Shown: positions 7,064 through 17,400 of the stretch, piece after piece
Numbering within the stretch: the first letter of the stretch is position 1
Layout: the number at the start of each line of letters is the position of its first letter
Source of the DNA: a virus
Virus record (IMG/VR): IMGVR_UViG_3300034375_005592
Location: 1-47,337 of that record
Reading direction: 5' to 3' (one strand)
Length of the DNA stretch: 47,337 nucleotides
The notes under the pieces: generated by a model
Database searches by the model: none
Told to the model about the DNA's origin: nothing
The model's input: only the letters and a program-made list of their open reading frames with translations
Made by a program: the position numbers and the translations under genes

Positions 7064-8937
7064 TGGCAAAAAGGTATCCATATATTCCAATATATTATAA
7101 ATCTAAAGGCACTAAAATCTTTAGAGATACTACTGATGCGCCTCCTACAGCGCATGATAATGGAGGTAATTTAAATCTTGATGGAACACAACAAGTTGAT
7201 TTACCAGAAACTACTGTTTATGGCGCACCAGAATCTAGAAAATTACAAGGTACTCTTCGTCAAAAATTAGATCAATTAAAAAGAGCTGCTCAAAAATATT
7301 ATGAAGACAGAGGCTTTGGAAGAATATTTTTAAAGCAAGACCCTACTAGTGAAATATCGGGATTAAAACAAAATGTACAAGCTTATAAAGATTTATTAGA
7401 AGAAGAGAAAGGAAGATATGTAAAAGCAGAAATAGCTTTACAAGATCTTCAGAAACATTATCCTGATACTTGGGGAGATAAAAAATTAGCAGATGTTTTT
7501 ACACCTCAAGGATATCAAAGTCTTCTTTCTTTACAAAAGAATGATAAAATTTCTACAGATAGATTTCGTACATACTATGATAACTTTGCTAAAGAGTTTG
7601 ATCCTTACATGGCTAAAGGTAGAGGTCCCGATGCAGTATACAGTGCAAAAGGAGCTAGAGAAGCCTGGGGTAAAGATTGGGACGAGTTTACAAGTATGGT
7701 AAATAAATTTGCTCTTGCCGCTCCTATGTTAGGTGGAGCAGCTGCATTAGCTCCAGCAGCAGGATCTCTTTCTGTACCAGGTCTTGGATCAGCTACTAAA
7801 GCAGCGCTTACTGCTCCTATGTTTTCAGGAGCTCCCTCATGGTTAACACCATTAACAGCTTTAGAATTTTATGGAGCTCATCATATGGCAAGTGAATTAG
7901 GTAGAAGTGATTCCGATACAAGAAAAAGTTTAAGAAAAGCTTACCAAAATCCTACAGCTTCTAACATTGCAGGAGCAGTAGGAGATACAGGATTTGCAAT
8001 ATTAGGAGGAGCGCCTACTGGTATTACTGCAGCAAAATGGCTTGCAACTAGAGGATCAGGCGCTGCTAGAGCTGTTAAAAATCTTCCTCAAATTAAAGAC
8101 TTTAAAACAGGTCTTCAAAATGTAAGGAAAGGAGAAGCTAAAATAAGTGACATGCTTAAAAGTCAGACTTTATATAGATTTGATAAGCCTGCAATAAATA
8201 TTCCTTCTACTTCTCCAAGGACTATTGATCCACTTGAAGGTAGATGGTATATGTCTACTAAGAATCCTGATTTAATAAAGTATTACAAAGAAAGTCCTTT
8301 ATTTAAACAAGTTACAGGAACTAAAGCTTCTTTAAAACCTTATAATGTTTCTGAAATGCAGAAAGCTGCTGCTAGCGGAAAGACTATACCTTTTGATTAT
8401 ACTACAGCTATAGGCAGAAGTATAAGCTCTGCAGACAATCCTGCAATGCAAGCTTATATTAAACAGTATCCTATTAAATCAAAATCTAAAATAATTCCTA
8501 CTAGAGAAGAAATATGGAGTTTAGTAAATAAACCTCATAGCTATTGGAAAGATCCTCTATATACAAATAATCCTGGAATGCAACATGCATTAAAAGGTGC
8601 TCCTGCTTCTAGACATGAATACGTTTTACCTTCAAAATTAGCTTTCCCTGCTCCAAAAGGAACAGAACAATTTAATATAAATTATAATCCTGTTAAAGAT
8701 TTACCTGCACAATGGAGAATATTAGCTAAAGAAACAGAAGCAGCTGTAGAACCTATATATGCAGGAGCTCAAAGATTTGCTAAACCTTTTGGAAAAGGAA
8801 CTAAAGTTGTTAAGGCATCAGGAATAAGAAATGAAGATCAAAATCAAGAATTAAATATTGATCCTAAATTATATGAAGCAGCGAGAAAAGGAGTCTTTAT
8901 GTCTGGATGGGATTTACTAAATGATACAAATGAATAA
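7063..8937 (+). CDS. Putative virion cargo protein with Gly/Ala-rich hydrophobic segment
   Basis: A 624-residue protein. Residues 1-50 are extended and contain LPETTVYGAPES at about 47, a LPxxTVYG-type motif that I recall from other Bacteroidetes phage virion proteins. Residues 70-130 form charged helices. Residues about 215-265 and 290-330 are Ala/Gly-rich and membrane-compatible (LAAPMLGGAAALAPAAG; GFAILGGAPTGITAAKWLA), as in ejection proteins that cross a membrane. The C-terminal part has LYRFDKP near 371 and GRWYMSTKNPDLIKYY from 393, faintly like ADP-ribosyltransferase-like folds. It is fused by TAATG to the muzzle gene and followed by a cell-wall hydrolase, so co-delivery with the genome is plausible. 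Function unproven. Confidence 0.55.
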   Translation: MAKRYPYIPIYYKSKGTKIFRDTTDAPPTAHDNGGNLNLDGTQQVDLPETTVYGAPESRKLQGTLRQKLDQLKRAAQKYYEDRGFGRIFLKQDPTSEISGLKQNVQAYKDLLEEEKGRYVKAEIALQDLQKHYPDTWGDKKLADVFTPQGYQSLLSLQKNDKISTDRFRTYYDNFAKEFDPYMAKGRGPDAVYSAKGAREAWGKDWDEFTSMVNKFALAAPMLGGAAALAPAAGSLSVPGLGSATKAALTAPMFSGAPSWLTPLTALEFYGAHHMASELGRSDSDTRKSLRKAYQNPTASNIAGAVGDTGFAILGGAPTGITAAKWLATRGSGAARAVKNLPQIKDFKTGLQNVRKGEAKISDMLKSQTLYRFDKPAINIPSTSPRTIDPLEGRWYMSTKNPDLIKYYKESPLFKQVTGTKASLKPYNVSEMQKAAASGKTIPFDYTTAIGRSISSADNPAMQAYIKQYPIKSKSKIIPTREEIWSLVNKPHSYWKDPLYTNNPGMQHALKGAPASRHEYVLPSKLAFPAPKGTEQFNINYNPVKDLPAQWRILAKETEAAVEPIYAGAQRFAKPFGKGTKVVKASGIRNEDQNQELNIDPKLYEAARKGVFMSGWDLLNDTNE

Positions 8938-8940
8938 GAT

Positions 8941-11007
8941 ATGGTTGAGTATACTAATTTAACGGATCCTCCTAAATTAAGTAGTCTTGATAAAAATGAT
9001 AGACTAGCTTTAGTTTATAATGAAGTAATTGCTCATATTGCAAGATTAAAACAATCTGGAAGAATTCCTGAAGGAATGGATTTAAATGCAGAAGGTATTA
9101 CTACTCAAATTATTTTAGAAAGTAATTGGGGAGCATCTCCTTTAGCAGAAAGAACAAATAACTTTGGAGGATTAACTGCAGGTAAAGCTTGGAAAGGAGA
9201 AATAGAAACTGTAGAAAATGATCCTTTTACAGGTAAAACATATCATTATAGAAAATTTAAAACTCCTCTTGAAGGTATTAAAGCTCAAGTAGAATTTTTT
9301 TTACCTGATGTAAATCCTAGATATGCAAAGGCAGGAGTATTAAAAGCTAAAAATGCCGAAGAACATTTTGCAAGAGTTAAAGCTGCAGGTTATGCAGAAG
9401 ATGCTAATTATGTAAGCAAACTAAGTAAAATGGTTAAGTCTACTATTAGACCTAGGTTAAAAAGAGGAGGCAATCAGGAAAATATAAATGGTTGGATAAA
9501 AGAACAAGATGCTTATGATGCAGGAGAGGATTACGTAAAAGAACTACAACAATACGAAACAGCTAGTCAAACTCCTACAGGAAATATGTATCCCTTTATG
9601 TCACAAATGGCTGCTTCTAAACAAGTTAAACCTAAAGATCTTTTTGGAGATATAGATACAACTTCAATTAAAAGAAATTACATTTCTGAAAATAATGTAG
9701 CAGATGCTAAAACTTTTGTTCCTAGTGAAGAACAAGCAGAAGCAGAAGCAGAAAAACAAGCAACCGCATTAAAACGACAAGCACAGTTAGAAAAATATTT
9801 AGCTACTCCTGTGACTAGTTCTAATACTCCTACATTTGGACAAGGGTCTATGTTCGGTCAAGGGCAACTATTTGGGGCTTCTAAGAAAAGAGCAGGAGGT
9901 TCTAATGTAGGTAAATATCCTAATGTAAAGTCTTTTGCAGGACCGTCAGGTGGAGCACCAGCTGGTAGTTATCCTATTAATACAATTGAAAGAGGGCGAT
10001 CAGCGTTAAAGCTAGCACACCATGCTCCTAATCCTTCAGGTATAAAACAAGCAGTTTATAGCAAGTATCCTAGTTTAAAAAAGAGTAACGGAGGACCCAT
10101 AGGGCCTATACGTCCTATACCAGGTCTTTTTGAGCAAATGATGGAAAATTATTACATGGGTCTTTCTCCAGAAGAAGGAGAAAAACTAAAAGAATCAGCT
10201 ATTAATTACCAAGATCTCTTACGAGCAAAACAAGAAAAAGTCGTTCAAGAAGAAGAATACGTAACAGGTGTTCAACAAAAAATGGCAGAGATTGCAAGAG
10301 AAAGAAGCGAGCCAGGAACTCCTTATGAAGAAGATTACGAGTATTTAGGTATACCTTTTATGGCTGATGAAACTTCTTGGTTCCATAAATTAAACGACCC
10401 AGAGACAGGCGAACCTATGATACCTTACTCTTGTCAAGGAGTTGCTTGTGCAATTGGTCGTAAAGCAGGAGCAACTGCTGCTCAAGATTATAGAGGAGTA
10501 CAAGCAGGAGATCCTTGGAGAGTTATAACAGGAAGCCGTACAGTAGATAATCCTGATGTCTTAGCAGGTATGGGATTATATCCTATAGAAAATTTAGGAG
10601 AAGATGCTAAACTACAACCAGGAGACATGATGAGAATGGGTTATCCTACAGGAGGCACTTATCATAATGTAATTGCTATAACTCCTGAAGAACAGGAAAA
10701 CTATGATGACTTTCAAGCAGGGTATGCTTCTGAATGGTATAAAGGAGTAAAACGAGGACCTTGGACATATGATCCTGAACAATCGACAGCTTTTAGGTAT
10801 TTAAGAAATTTACCTAAATTACAAGAAGAATTAAAAAGTTTAGAAGAAGATAGCTCACCAATAAAACAATATGAAGCTTATAAAAAAGCTAATCTTCCTC
10901 AGAGACTTGAATTACAAAAACCTGGACAATTATCTTTTGTAGGACCTACAAAGTTAATTAATACTGAGCCTGCTAAAACAAAAAGAAAATTATTCAGAAA
11001 CCGATAA
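8941..11007 (+). CDS. Two-domain virion peptidoglycan hydrolase (glucosaminidase + CHAP/NlpC-like)
   Basis: A 688-residue protein. Residues about 20-175 match the glucosaminidase family (PF01832, FlgJ/GH73-like). The motif ILESNWGASPLAERTNNFGG carries the likely catalytic Glu60, followed by YRKFKTPLEGIKAQVEFF and a closing GYAEDANYVSKL. Residues 195-400 are a Gly/Pro/Ser linker with GG repeats. Residues about 480-640 look like a papain-fold amidase: SCQGVACAIGRKAG offers Cys498 or Cys503 as nucleophile, and LQPGDMMRMGYPTGGTYHNV supplies His575. It would cut both the glycan and peptide parts of the wall during DNA entry. Its place among cargo genes fits a virion role better than lysis. The glucosaminidase call is firm; the second domain is probable. 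Confidence 0.75.
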   Translation: MVEYTNLTDPPKLSSLDKNDRLALVYNEVIAHIARLKQSGRIPEGMDLNAEGITTQIILESNWGASPLAERTNNFGGLTAGKAWKGEIETVENDPFTGKTYHYRKFKTPLEGIKAQVEFFLPDVNPRYAKAGVLKAKNAEEHFARVKAAGYAEDANYVSKLSKMVKSTIRPRLKRGGNQENINGWIKEQDAYDAGEDYVKELQQYETASQTPTGNMYPFMSQMAASKQVKPKDLFGDIDTTSIKRNYISENNVADAKTFVPSEEQAEAEAEKQATALKRQAQLEKYLATPVTSSNTPTFGQGSMFGQGQLFGASKKRAGGSNVGKYPNVKSFAGPSGGAPAGSYPINTIERGRSALKLAHHAPNPSGIKQAVYSKYPSLKKSNGGPIGPIRPIPGLFEQMMENYYMGLSPEEGEKLKESAINYQDLLRAKQEKVVQEEEYVTGVQQKMAEIARERSEPGTPYEEDYEYLGIPFMADETSWFHKLNDPETGEPMIPYSCQGVACAIGRKAGATAAQDYRGVQAGDPWRVITGSRTVDNPDVLAGMGLYPIENLGEDAKLQPGDMMRMGYPTGGTYHNVIAITPEEQENYDDFQAGYASEWYKGVKRGPWTYDPEQSTAFRYLRNLPKLQEELKSLEEDSSPIKQYEAYKKANLPQRLELQKPGQLSFVGPTKLINTEPAKTKRKLFRNR

Positions 11008-11056
11008 TATAGTAAATTATTTTAAAAATAAGTAACTTTATAAAAATTTAAGAAAA

Positions 11057-14000
11057 ATGAAAAAAAGAATTCCTAATTCATATTCTGCATTTCCCTCCAG
11101 TGTAAATATGAGATACGGCAAACGTATGAGTAATGGAGGCGCTATGAATCAGTTAACAGAATTTAACGAAGGAGGCCGCCATGAAGAAAATGGTTTAGGC
11201 GGAATTCCTCAAGGTATGAATGAACAAGGGCAAATGAATCTAGTAGAAGAGGGAGAAACTAAATTCAATGCTGAGAATTATATTTTTTCTGATACTCTTA
11301 AAATAGATAAAGAATTAGCAAAAGCTTTTAACCTTAATTCAAAGATGGTAGGTAAAACTTTTGCAGACGCTTCTAAACTAGCTGGACGTAAAAAATCTAG
11401 AAGAGAAGGAGATAAAATAGAAGAAGCTGCTAACGATGCAGACTTAATGAATCTTATGGAAGCTCAAGAAGCTTTCAAGCAAAAAGAAATAGAAGAAAGA
11501 CTAGCAGAAATAGATGCATTAGACCCTACTGTTCTTCCTGCTATGATGGGACAAGGACAATCTCAAGGTGATCCAGCAATGGGAGGACAAATGCAAGAAG
11601 CTCCTATGGATGAGCAAGCTATGATGGAACAACAAATGATGGCGGAACAAGGACAACCATCTCCAGAAGAAATGGCTATGATGCAGCAGCAACAAGATAT
11701 GGCTATGGGCCAACAAGAAGGTATGATGAGAAGCGGAGGTAAGATACCTAAATCAGTATTATTATCTAGAGCAAAATCTCATATGTCTGATGCAGCTGCA
11801 CAAGAGTATGTAAAAAATTATGATAACGGAGGTAATTTAGGAGGACCTTATCCTAGACACAGCATTGGTTTAGGTTATAAAAGACCAGTATATCCTATGA
11901 CTGAAGAAGAAGCTAGAAGACAAAAAATATATGAAGGACCTTATAAAGATCATGTAGAAAGGTTAAATGATATAGATTTAGCATTTGATAATCCAACTGC
12001 TTTAGTAACAGGAGAACCATTAGCAGGAGAAAAATCTTTATTTAAAGACTATCTAAAATGGTGGGATTCACCGCAACCTTATCGTCCAACTCGTAAAGAT
12101 GAATGGCCAGAAGCTGAAAAGTTAGGTGGATATTTAGGAGACGGAAAAAGTTCTTTTGGAGGCGGAGGTTATATGTCACGTTCATATGCACCAGGAGGTT
12201 TTATGGGAATGAACATGGCTAATGCAGGTATGATGAATGCAAATCCAAATCCTTGTGGAGATCCTCCATTACCTCCATGTCCAGGACAAGAAACAGGATT
12301 TACTTCAACTATAAAAACTAGAGATACAGGCAGCGCTATTCAAAATTTTAGTCCTCATTTATCTTGGACAGAAGAAGCAGGTTTTGAAGATGATAGAATA
12401 ATGCAAGATATTCGTCAAAATATGATAAGTAATTTAGGAGCTGTTGGTACTAGCACAGATCCTGCTTATGGTGGCGGAACAGGAATTGGAGAATTTCCTG
12501 ATAAAGAACGTACAAGAAAATTTAAAGATTTTGTAGGAAAAGTAAAAGATGATTTCGTAGACAAACGAGAAAATATAAAAGCTTTTAGACAAAAACCAAA
12601 TACAGCAGGTCGTAGATATACACATATGAATAGAGCTCTTAATGTGTTTAGACCAAAAAACGATAGAATAAGAAATAGTGGTAATATGCGTTTTGCTGTA
12701 AAACACCCTAGAGCAACACAAGATGCACAAGGAAATAATCTTAGAGCTTTAAGTAATCTTTTTCTTGGAGTACCAGATAAAAGTAAATGGGTAGGTAGAT
12801 TTGGAGAAGATCAAATGAGAAGAGGAGGAGGAAAATTATGTTACGGATGTGGAGGTAAGATGCATGCTTACGGAGGTCGTATGAGCGTACCAGGTGTTCA
12901 ACATAAATATGGAGCAGGTATGCAAACTGCAGGAACTATTTTAGATACTGCTGCAGATTTTGCTAAATATATTCCTGTAGTAGGACAAATTGTAGCTCCT
13001 GTTGCAGAAGCAGGAGCAAATGTTTTAAAAGGAGCAGGAGAAGCAAAAGCTACTGATACTGCATATACTTTAAAAGACGCTGCTTTTGATGCAGGTTCTG
13101 GAGCAGCAGGAACTTTTGTACCTGGTGCAGAACAATTTATACAAACTATAGGAGATCAGGCAACAAAAAAAGATAAAGAAGCAGAGATGGCAAAAAAACA
13201 AGCAATTCTTGCTGACAAAAATCATCCTGATCATAAAAAAGTTAAAGCTGCAATGGAAGCTAGAGCAAATGATGAATCTTTACAAAATGCTCAAACATTT
13301 CAAAATGTATGGAATCAAACTGCAGGAATGGCAAGTCAATTTATAAATCCTGGAGAAGCAGCAGATACTGCAGCAACTGTTACTGAAGTTGCTCCTGATG
13401 CTATAACGGATACTGTAACAGACACTACAGGACTAGTTGGTGAAGGTATGGGGTATGGTAATTGGGCAGATATAGATATGGGAGCTCCAGAATTACCTTT
13501 TGGAACAGGAGGTCGTATGGGATCTAACTATCTTAAAAATGGCGGAGGTCTTTGGGCTAATATACGAGCTAAGAAAGAAAGAATGGGAAAAAATTATCGT
13601 CCTGCTAAACCAGGAGATAAAGATTACCCAAGCGATGAAGCAATAGAAGCTGCTCAAAAACCAATGGGAGGAAGTTTAACTAATCCAACTGATCCTATGA
13701 ATATAGAGCCTCTACCATTAATGCCTGCTAATCAATTTGGTTCTCCTGCTCAAGCAACATTACCTTTTAATTATGCATATAATATGCAACCTACAAGTAT
13801 TGCAGATTTCTTTCAAGGAGAGAATGAAATAAATGTAGATGTCGATCAAGAAGATGTTAATAGAGATTTTAAATTTAAAGAAACTCCTATGCAAGCTGCA
13901 GCTAAAGCATTGCCTATTGCAGCTAACTTATATTCAGGATTATTTTCTAAATACGATCCTAAATATGAACCTGAGTTTGTAGCCACTAAGGCTCCTAAAT

Positions 14001-14443
14001 TAGATTACACAGAATCTGTTAATGCTATTAGAAGATCTACTGCAGGTTTAAGAAAAGACTTAAGAAAGTTTGGAAGAAACCCAGGTAATTTACAAGTAGC
14101 TGCGCAAAAAGGAGCTCAATTAGAAGCACAAGCTATTCAGCAAGTAGACACTATTAATGCTAAACTACAATTTGAAGCAGAGAAATTGAATAAAGCAGAA
14201 AAGCAAAAGCTTGAGAGAATAAAGAAACAATTGATGCTTACTTTTGATGAAGCTAAAAGAAAATCTTTACAAGCATCTGCTGAACAAACTAAACAAATGG
14301 TAGAAGCAAATCAAGCAAATGAATTAGCAGCTTACTATGCTACAATGGCAGGTGAAGGCATTGGTTCAGTAGAATATAAAACTTTAGCAGATCAATTTGC
14401 AGAGATGTTAAAGAATAGAAATAAAAATAAAAAGAAAAAGTAA
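11057..14443 (+). CDS. Low-complexity cargo protein with GG-motif repeats
   Basis: A 1128-residue protein. The N-terminus holds a block (HEENGLGGIPQGM, NLVEEGETKF, YIFSDTL at residues 35-85) that I recognise as recurrent in virion cargo proteins of crAss-like phages. Residues about 158-230 are Met/Gln-rich (MMEQQMMAEQGQPSPEEM). A GG motif next to Met, Lys or Arg recurs along the chain (SNGGAMNQ, RSGGKIPK, APGGFMG, GCGGKMHAYGGRM, GTGGRMG), and a CYGC pair lies at 595-598. Residues 615-690 are Ala/Gly-rich and amphipathic. The last 150 residues are coiled-coil helices. A 49-base AT-rich gap precedes it, the longest inside the late operon, so it may be less tightly coupled. Probably packaged; exact role unknown. 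Confidence 0.6.
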   Translation: MKKRIPNSYSAFPSSVNMRYGKRMSNGGAMNQLTEFNEGGRHEENGLGGIPQGMNEQGQMNLVEEGETKFNAENYIFSDTLKIDKELAKAFNLNSKMVGKTFADASKLAGRKKSRREGDKIEEAANDADLMNLMEAQEAFKQKEIEERLAEIDALDPTVLPAMMGQGQSQGDPAMGGQMQEAPMDEQAMMEQQMMAEQGQPSPEEMAMMQQQQDMAMGQQEGMMRSGGKIPKSVLLSRAKSHMSDAAAQEYVKNYDNGGNLGGPYPRHSIGLGYKRPVYPMTEEEARRQKIYEGPYKDHVERLNDIDLAFDNPTALVTGEPLAGEKSLFKDYLKWWDSPQPYRPTRKDEWPEAEKLGGYLGDGKSSFGGGGYMSRSYAPGGFMGMNMANAGMMNANPNPCGDPPLPPCPGQETGFTSTIKTRDTGSAIQNFSPHLSWTEEAGFEDDRIMQDIRQNMISNLGAVGTSTDPAYGGGTGIGEFPDKERTRKFKDFVGKVKDDFVDKRENIKAFRQKPNTAGRRYTHMNRALNVFRPKNDRIRNSGNMRFAVKHPRATQDAQGNNLRALSNLFLGVPDKSKWVGRFGEDQMRRGGGKLCYGCGGKMHAYGGRMSVPGVQHKYGAGMQTAGTILDTAADFAKYIPVVGQIVAPVAEAGANVLKGAGEAKATDTAYTLKDAAFDAGSGAAGTFVPGAEQFIQTIGDQATKKDKEAEMAKKQAILADKNHPDHKKVKAAMEARANDESLQNAQTFQNVWNQTAGMASQFINPGEAADTAATVTEVAPDAITDTVTDTTGLVGEGMGYGNWADIDMGAPELPFGTGGRMGSNYLKNGGGLWANIRAKKERMGKNYRPAKPGDKDYPSDEAIEAAQKPMGGSLTNPTDPMNIEPLPLMPANQFGSPAQATLPFNYAYNMQPTSIADFFQGENEINVDVDQEDVNRDFKFKETPMQAAAKALPIAANLYSGLFSKYDPKYEPEFVATKAPKLDYTESVNAIRRSTAGLRKDLRKFGRNPGNLQVAAQKGAQLEAQAIQQVDTINAKLQFEAEKLNKAEKQKLERIKKQLMLTFDEAKRKSLQASAEQTKQMVEANQANELAAYYATMAGEGIGSVEYKTLADQFAEMLKNRNKNKKKK

Positions 14444-17400
14444 TGCCTTTAACGCCTTTATCTACTCCATTTACTACAGAATATAAGCCTCTTGGATTAG
14501 AAGCCTTTGCGGAGCCTTTGTCTAAAATGAAAGAAAAGTTTGATGTAACTAAATCTGAAATAGATAAAACTAAGTACGCTTTATCACGTATGAGTCAAGA
14601 CGATGAAAGAGCTAAAAAGTTATTGGCAGATTTAGATGCAAAAACTCAAGAACTTTCTCAAAATTTAACTCGATCAGGTAACTATAGAGTAGCTACTCAA
14701 CAGCTTCAAGATTTAAACGAATGGTTTAATACTAATCCTGAGTTTGCAGGAATGAAGCAAAACTATAATAATTATCAGAAGAATTATGCATTAATGCAGA
14801 AGAAGTTAGAAAAAAGAGAAATAACTCAAGATGACTTTGAAACCTGGGATTATTATGTTAGAAATAAATTCTCAGGAACTAATTACGATCCTACTACAGG
14901 TAATTATAGTACTGGAAACTTTACTCCTAAATCAGAAAACAGAGAAAAAGAAATAGAAGACTTAGTTCTTAAGATAGCAGCTATGGAAGAAGACCAACAA
15001 GTAAATGCTATTATGGGGATAAATAGTGCTGTAGATGCTGGAGAGATAAGACAGCAACTAACTAAATATAGGACAAAAGAAGATGCTGCTAGGTCTATTA
15101 GAAACTTTATTACAACAGGAGAAAGATTTAAAAATTGGAAACAAGAAGATGCTCAGATGAAGTTTTTCGAATTAAACGATAGAACTAAGAAAGCAGCTCT
15201 TCAAGGATTAACTGAAGATAAAGACCCTTATCAATTTTCTAGAAATGTTTTAATCGAATCTCTTCCTGAATTAGAAGAGCTCCACGATCAAGTTACTAAA
15301 GTAATAGCTAATCCAAATGCTACATCTGAGGATATAGCTAAAGCTAAAGAAATACAAGCCGAAGCAGAAGAAAAAATGGCTGACATCCAAACTATGTTAG
15401 AAAACAATGATGTTGAAGCTATAGAACAAGAAGCTGCAGGTATTTATGTAGCAGATAAGTTAGGATACTTTGATAAGATAGCATTAGCAGGCGCTGACAT
15501 TGTAGACTTTATTAATGAGGGAGCGATTAGCTCCTCTGGTAGTGGTAGGAAATCTACTAAAATAAAAGAAGCAAATGAAGTAGGAGATATTGCTACACAG
15601 TTAAATCCTGTCAATGTTATGAAAGAAACTCCTTTAGCAGGAGGTACTTCTCCTTTTAACGCAGAAGAAAATATACAACTTGAACCAGTTGAGTATACTA
15701 TAAGCGCTACAGGAGCTGATGGAGAAACTTATGAAAAAGTAGTAGAGATAGAGCCTTCTTCTAGTATAGGTGCAATGTATCAAAAAAATGTAGATGTGCT
15801 TACTCCATTTGTAGGTGGAGTTTCTAAATATACTACAGGAGATGGAACAGTAAGCTATGCCCAAACAAGTGATTATATATTAACTGTTCATGCAGAAAAC
15901 GAAGCATTGTCTAAGACTACTCTTGGTTTTGAGCAAATGTACGATCAAAGAATAGCTACTTTAACAGATGATATTAATGCTTATAAAGTTGAATTATTAG
16001 ACCCAACTTTAACAGAAGAACAAGAAGCAGAATTAGAAGCTAAAATTAAAGACGCTAGAAAAGAAAAATATCAAGCTACTTATTCTAAAGTAGGACAATT
16101 AAAAGACCTTGATTTCTTAGTAACAGAATATATAAATGATAAATCAGAAGAAGAGCTAGTTCAAATTATAAAAGACCAAGCAGGAGATCTTAATCTTTCT
16201 GATGAAGATATTATAAAAGACATAACTAAATTAAAAGAAGACTTCGAAGCTAATACTGTAAGTAGTCCTAAATTCTTAGATAAAGAATTAAATTCTTTAA
16301 TAGGAACTAGAAAACAAGAAAAAAATGAACTAGTAAAAAATCTAGATAACGAATTTAAAGATCTTATGGACGAGGCTGCTAGACAGTTTATGGGAAAAGA
16401 AACTAGCGAGTTAACTGAAGCAGAACAAGAACAATTAGAACTTTATGTAAGCGGCAGAATGGATCAACAAGAAGAAGGTTATGAGAATATTCCTGAAGAA
16501 GTAAAGGCTGAGAGACAAAGAATTTTTGAAAGACTTAATGCTATTGACGGAGAAATGGACAGTGCACTTGATATGGTCGACAATGTTTTTTCCCCTGGTG
16601 AACTACTATTGAATAAAATTTATAAAGAGTATAGAAAATCTAAAACTTTAGGAAGCGAGCAATTCTATCAGATTCCTCAAATAATTGTAGACAAAGGCGC
16701 TGATAAATTCTCTAGTGGGCAATTTAAAGCTTTAGTAGACGACGGAATGGTAGCAAGAGGTAGTAGAAATTCTAGAGTAATATGGGATCCTTCTACAAGA
16801 CAATCTATTGCAATGGACCCAGGAGGTCTTAAGCATTCTTATACTTTAGATGCATATCGTACAGATACTCCTAGATTTGCAGGAGTAGACCAAAATGGTA
16901 ATGTTATTATGGCATTCTATAGAAAATCAGCATTAACCGATCAAAATCAAAATTTAAAAGATTGGCAATCTTATATAGATAAAGGAATCCAACCTTTAGC
17001 TGAAACAACTCAAAAACGACTTGAAGCATATGAAGCTGGCGAAGACGTTAGAGTAAAATTCAGTAAGCAGGAATTAGAAGCAATGCAAAAAAATAATCCT
17101 GAAGTTTTATATTTAAGTTCAGAAGGATTAGATTATAAGCCTATAGAAACAGTAACAGAAAACTTTGTAGATTATATAGAAAGCGCTAATGCTATTGCTA
17201 ATCCTGATAATAGAATAGAATTCATAGAAAAACAAAGAGCTAACTACGCTCCTTTCTATATGGCTTCTAATCCTAAAGCAGCTAGAGAATATAATCAATT
17301 TGCTAATACTCTTCAGTATAGAGCAAATAATGGAATAGAGTCTTCGATAAGTCAAGGAGCAACTAAGCCAGCACAAAGCCCTCCTTATACTGACGCGCAA

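Noticed and set aside
11008-11056. AT-rich 49-base gap with TAACTTTA as a possible promoter for the GG-rich cargo gene
   Set aside because: The box lacks the final G and a -33 partner; composition alone explains it.
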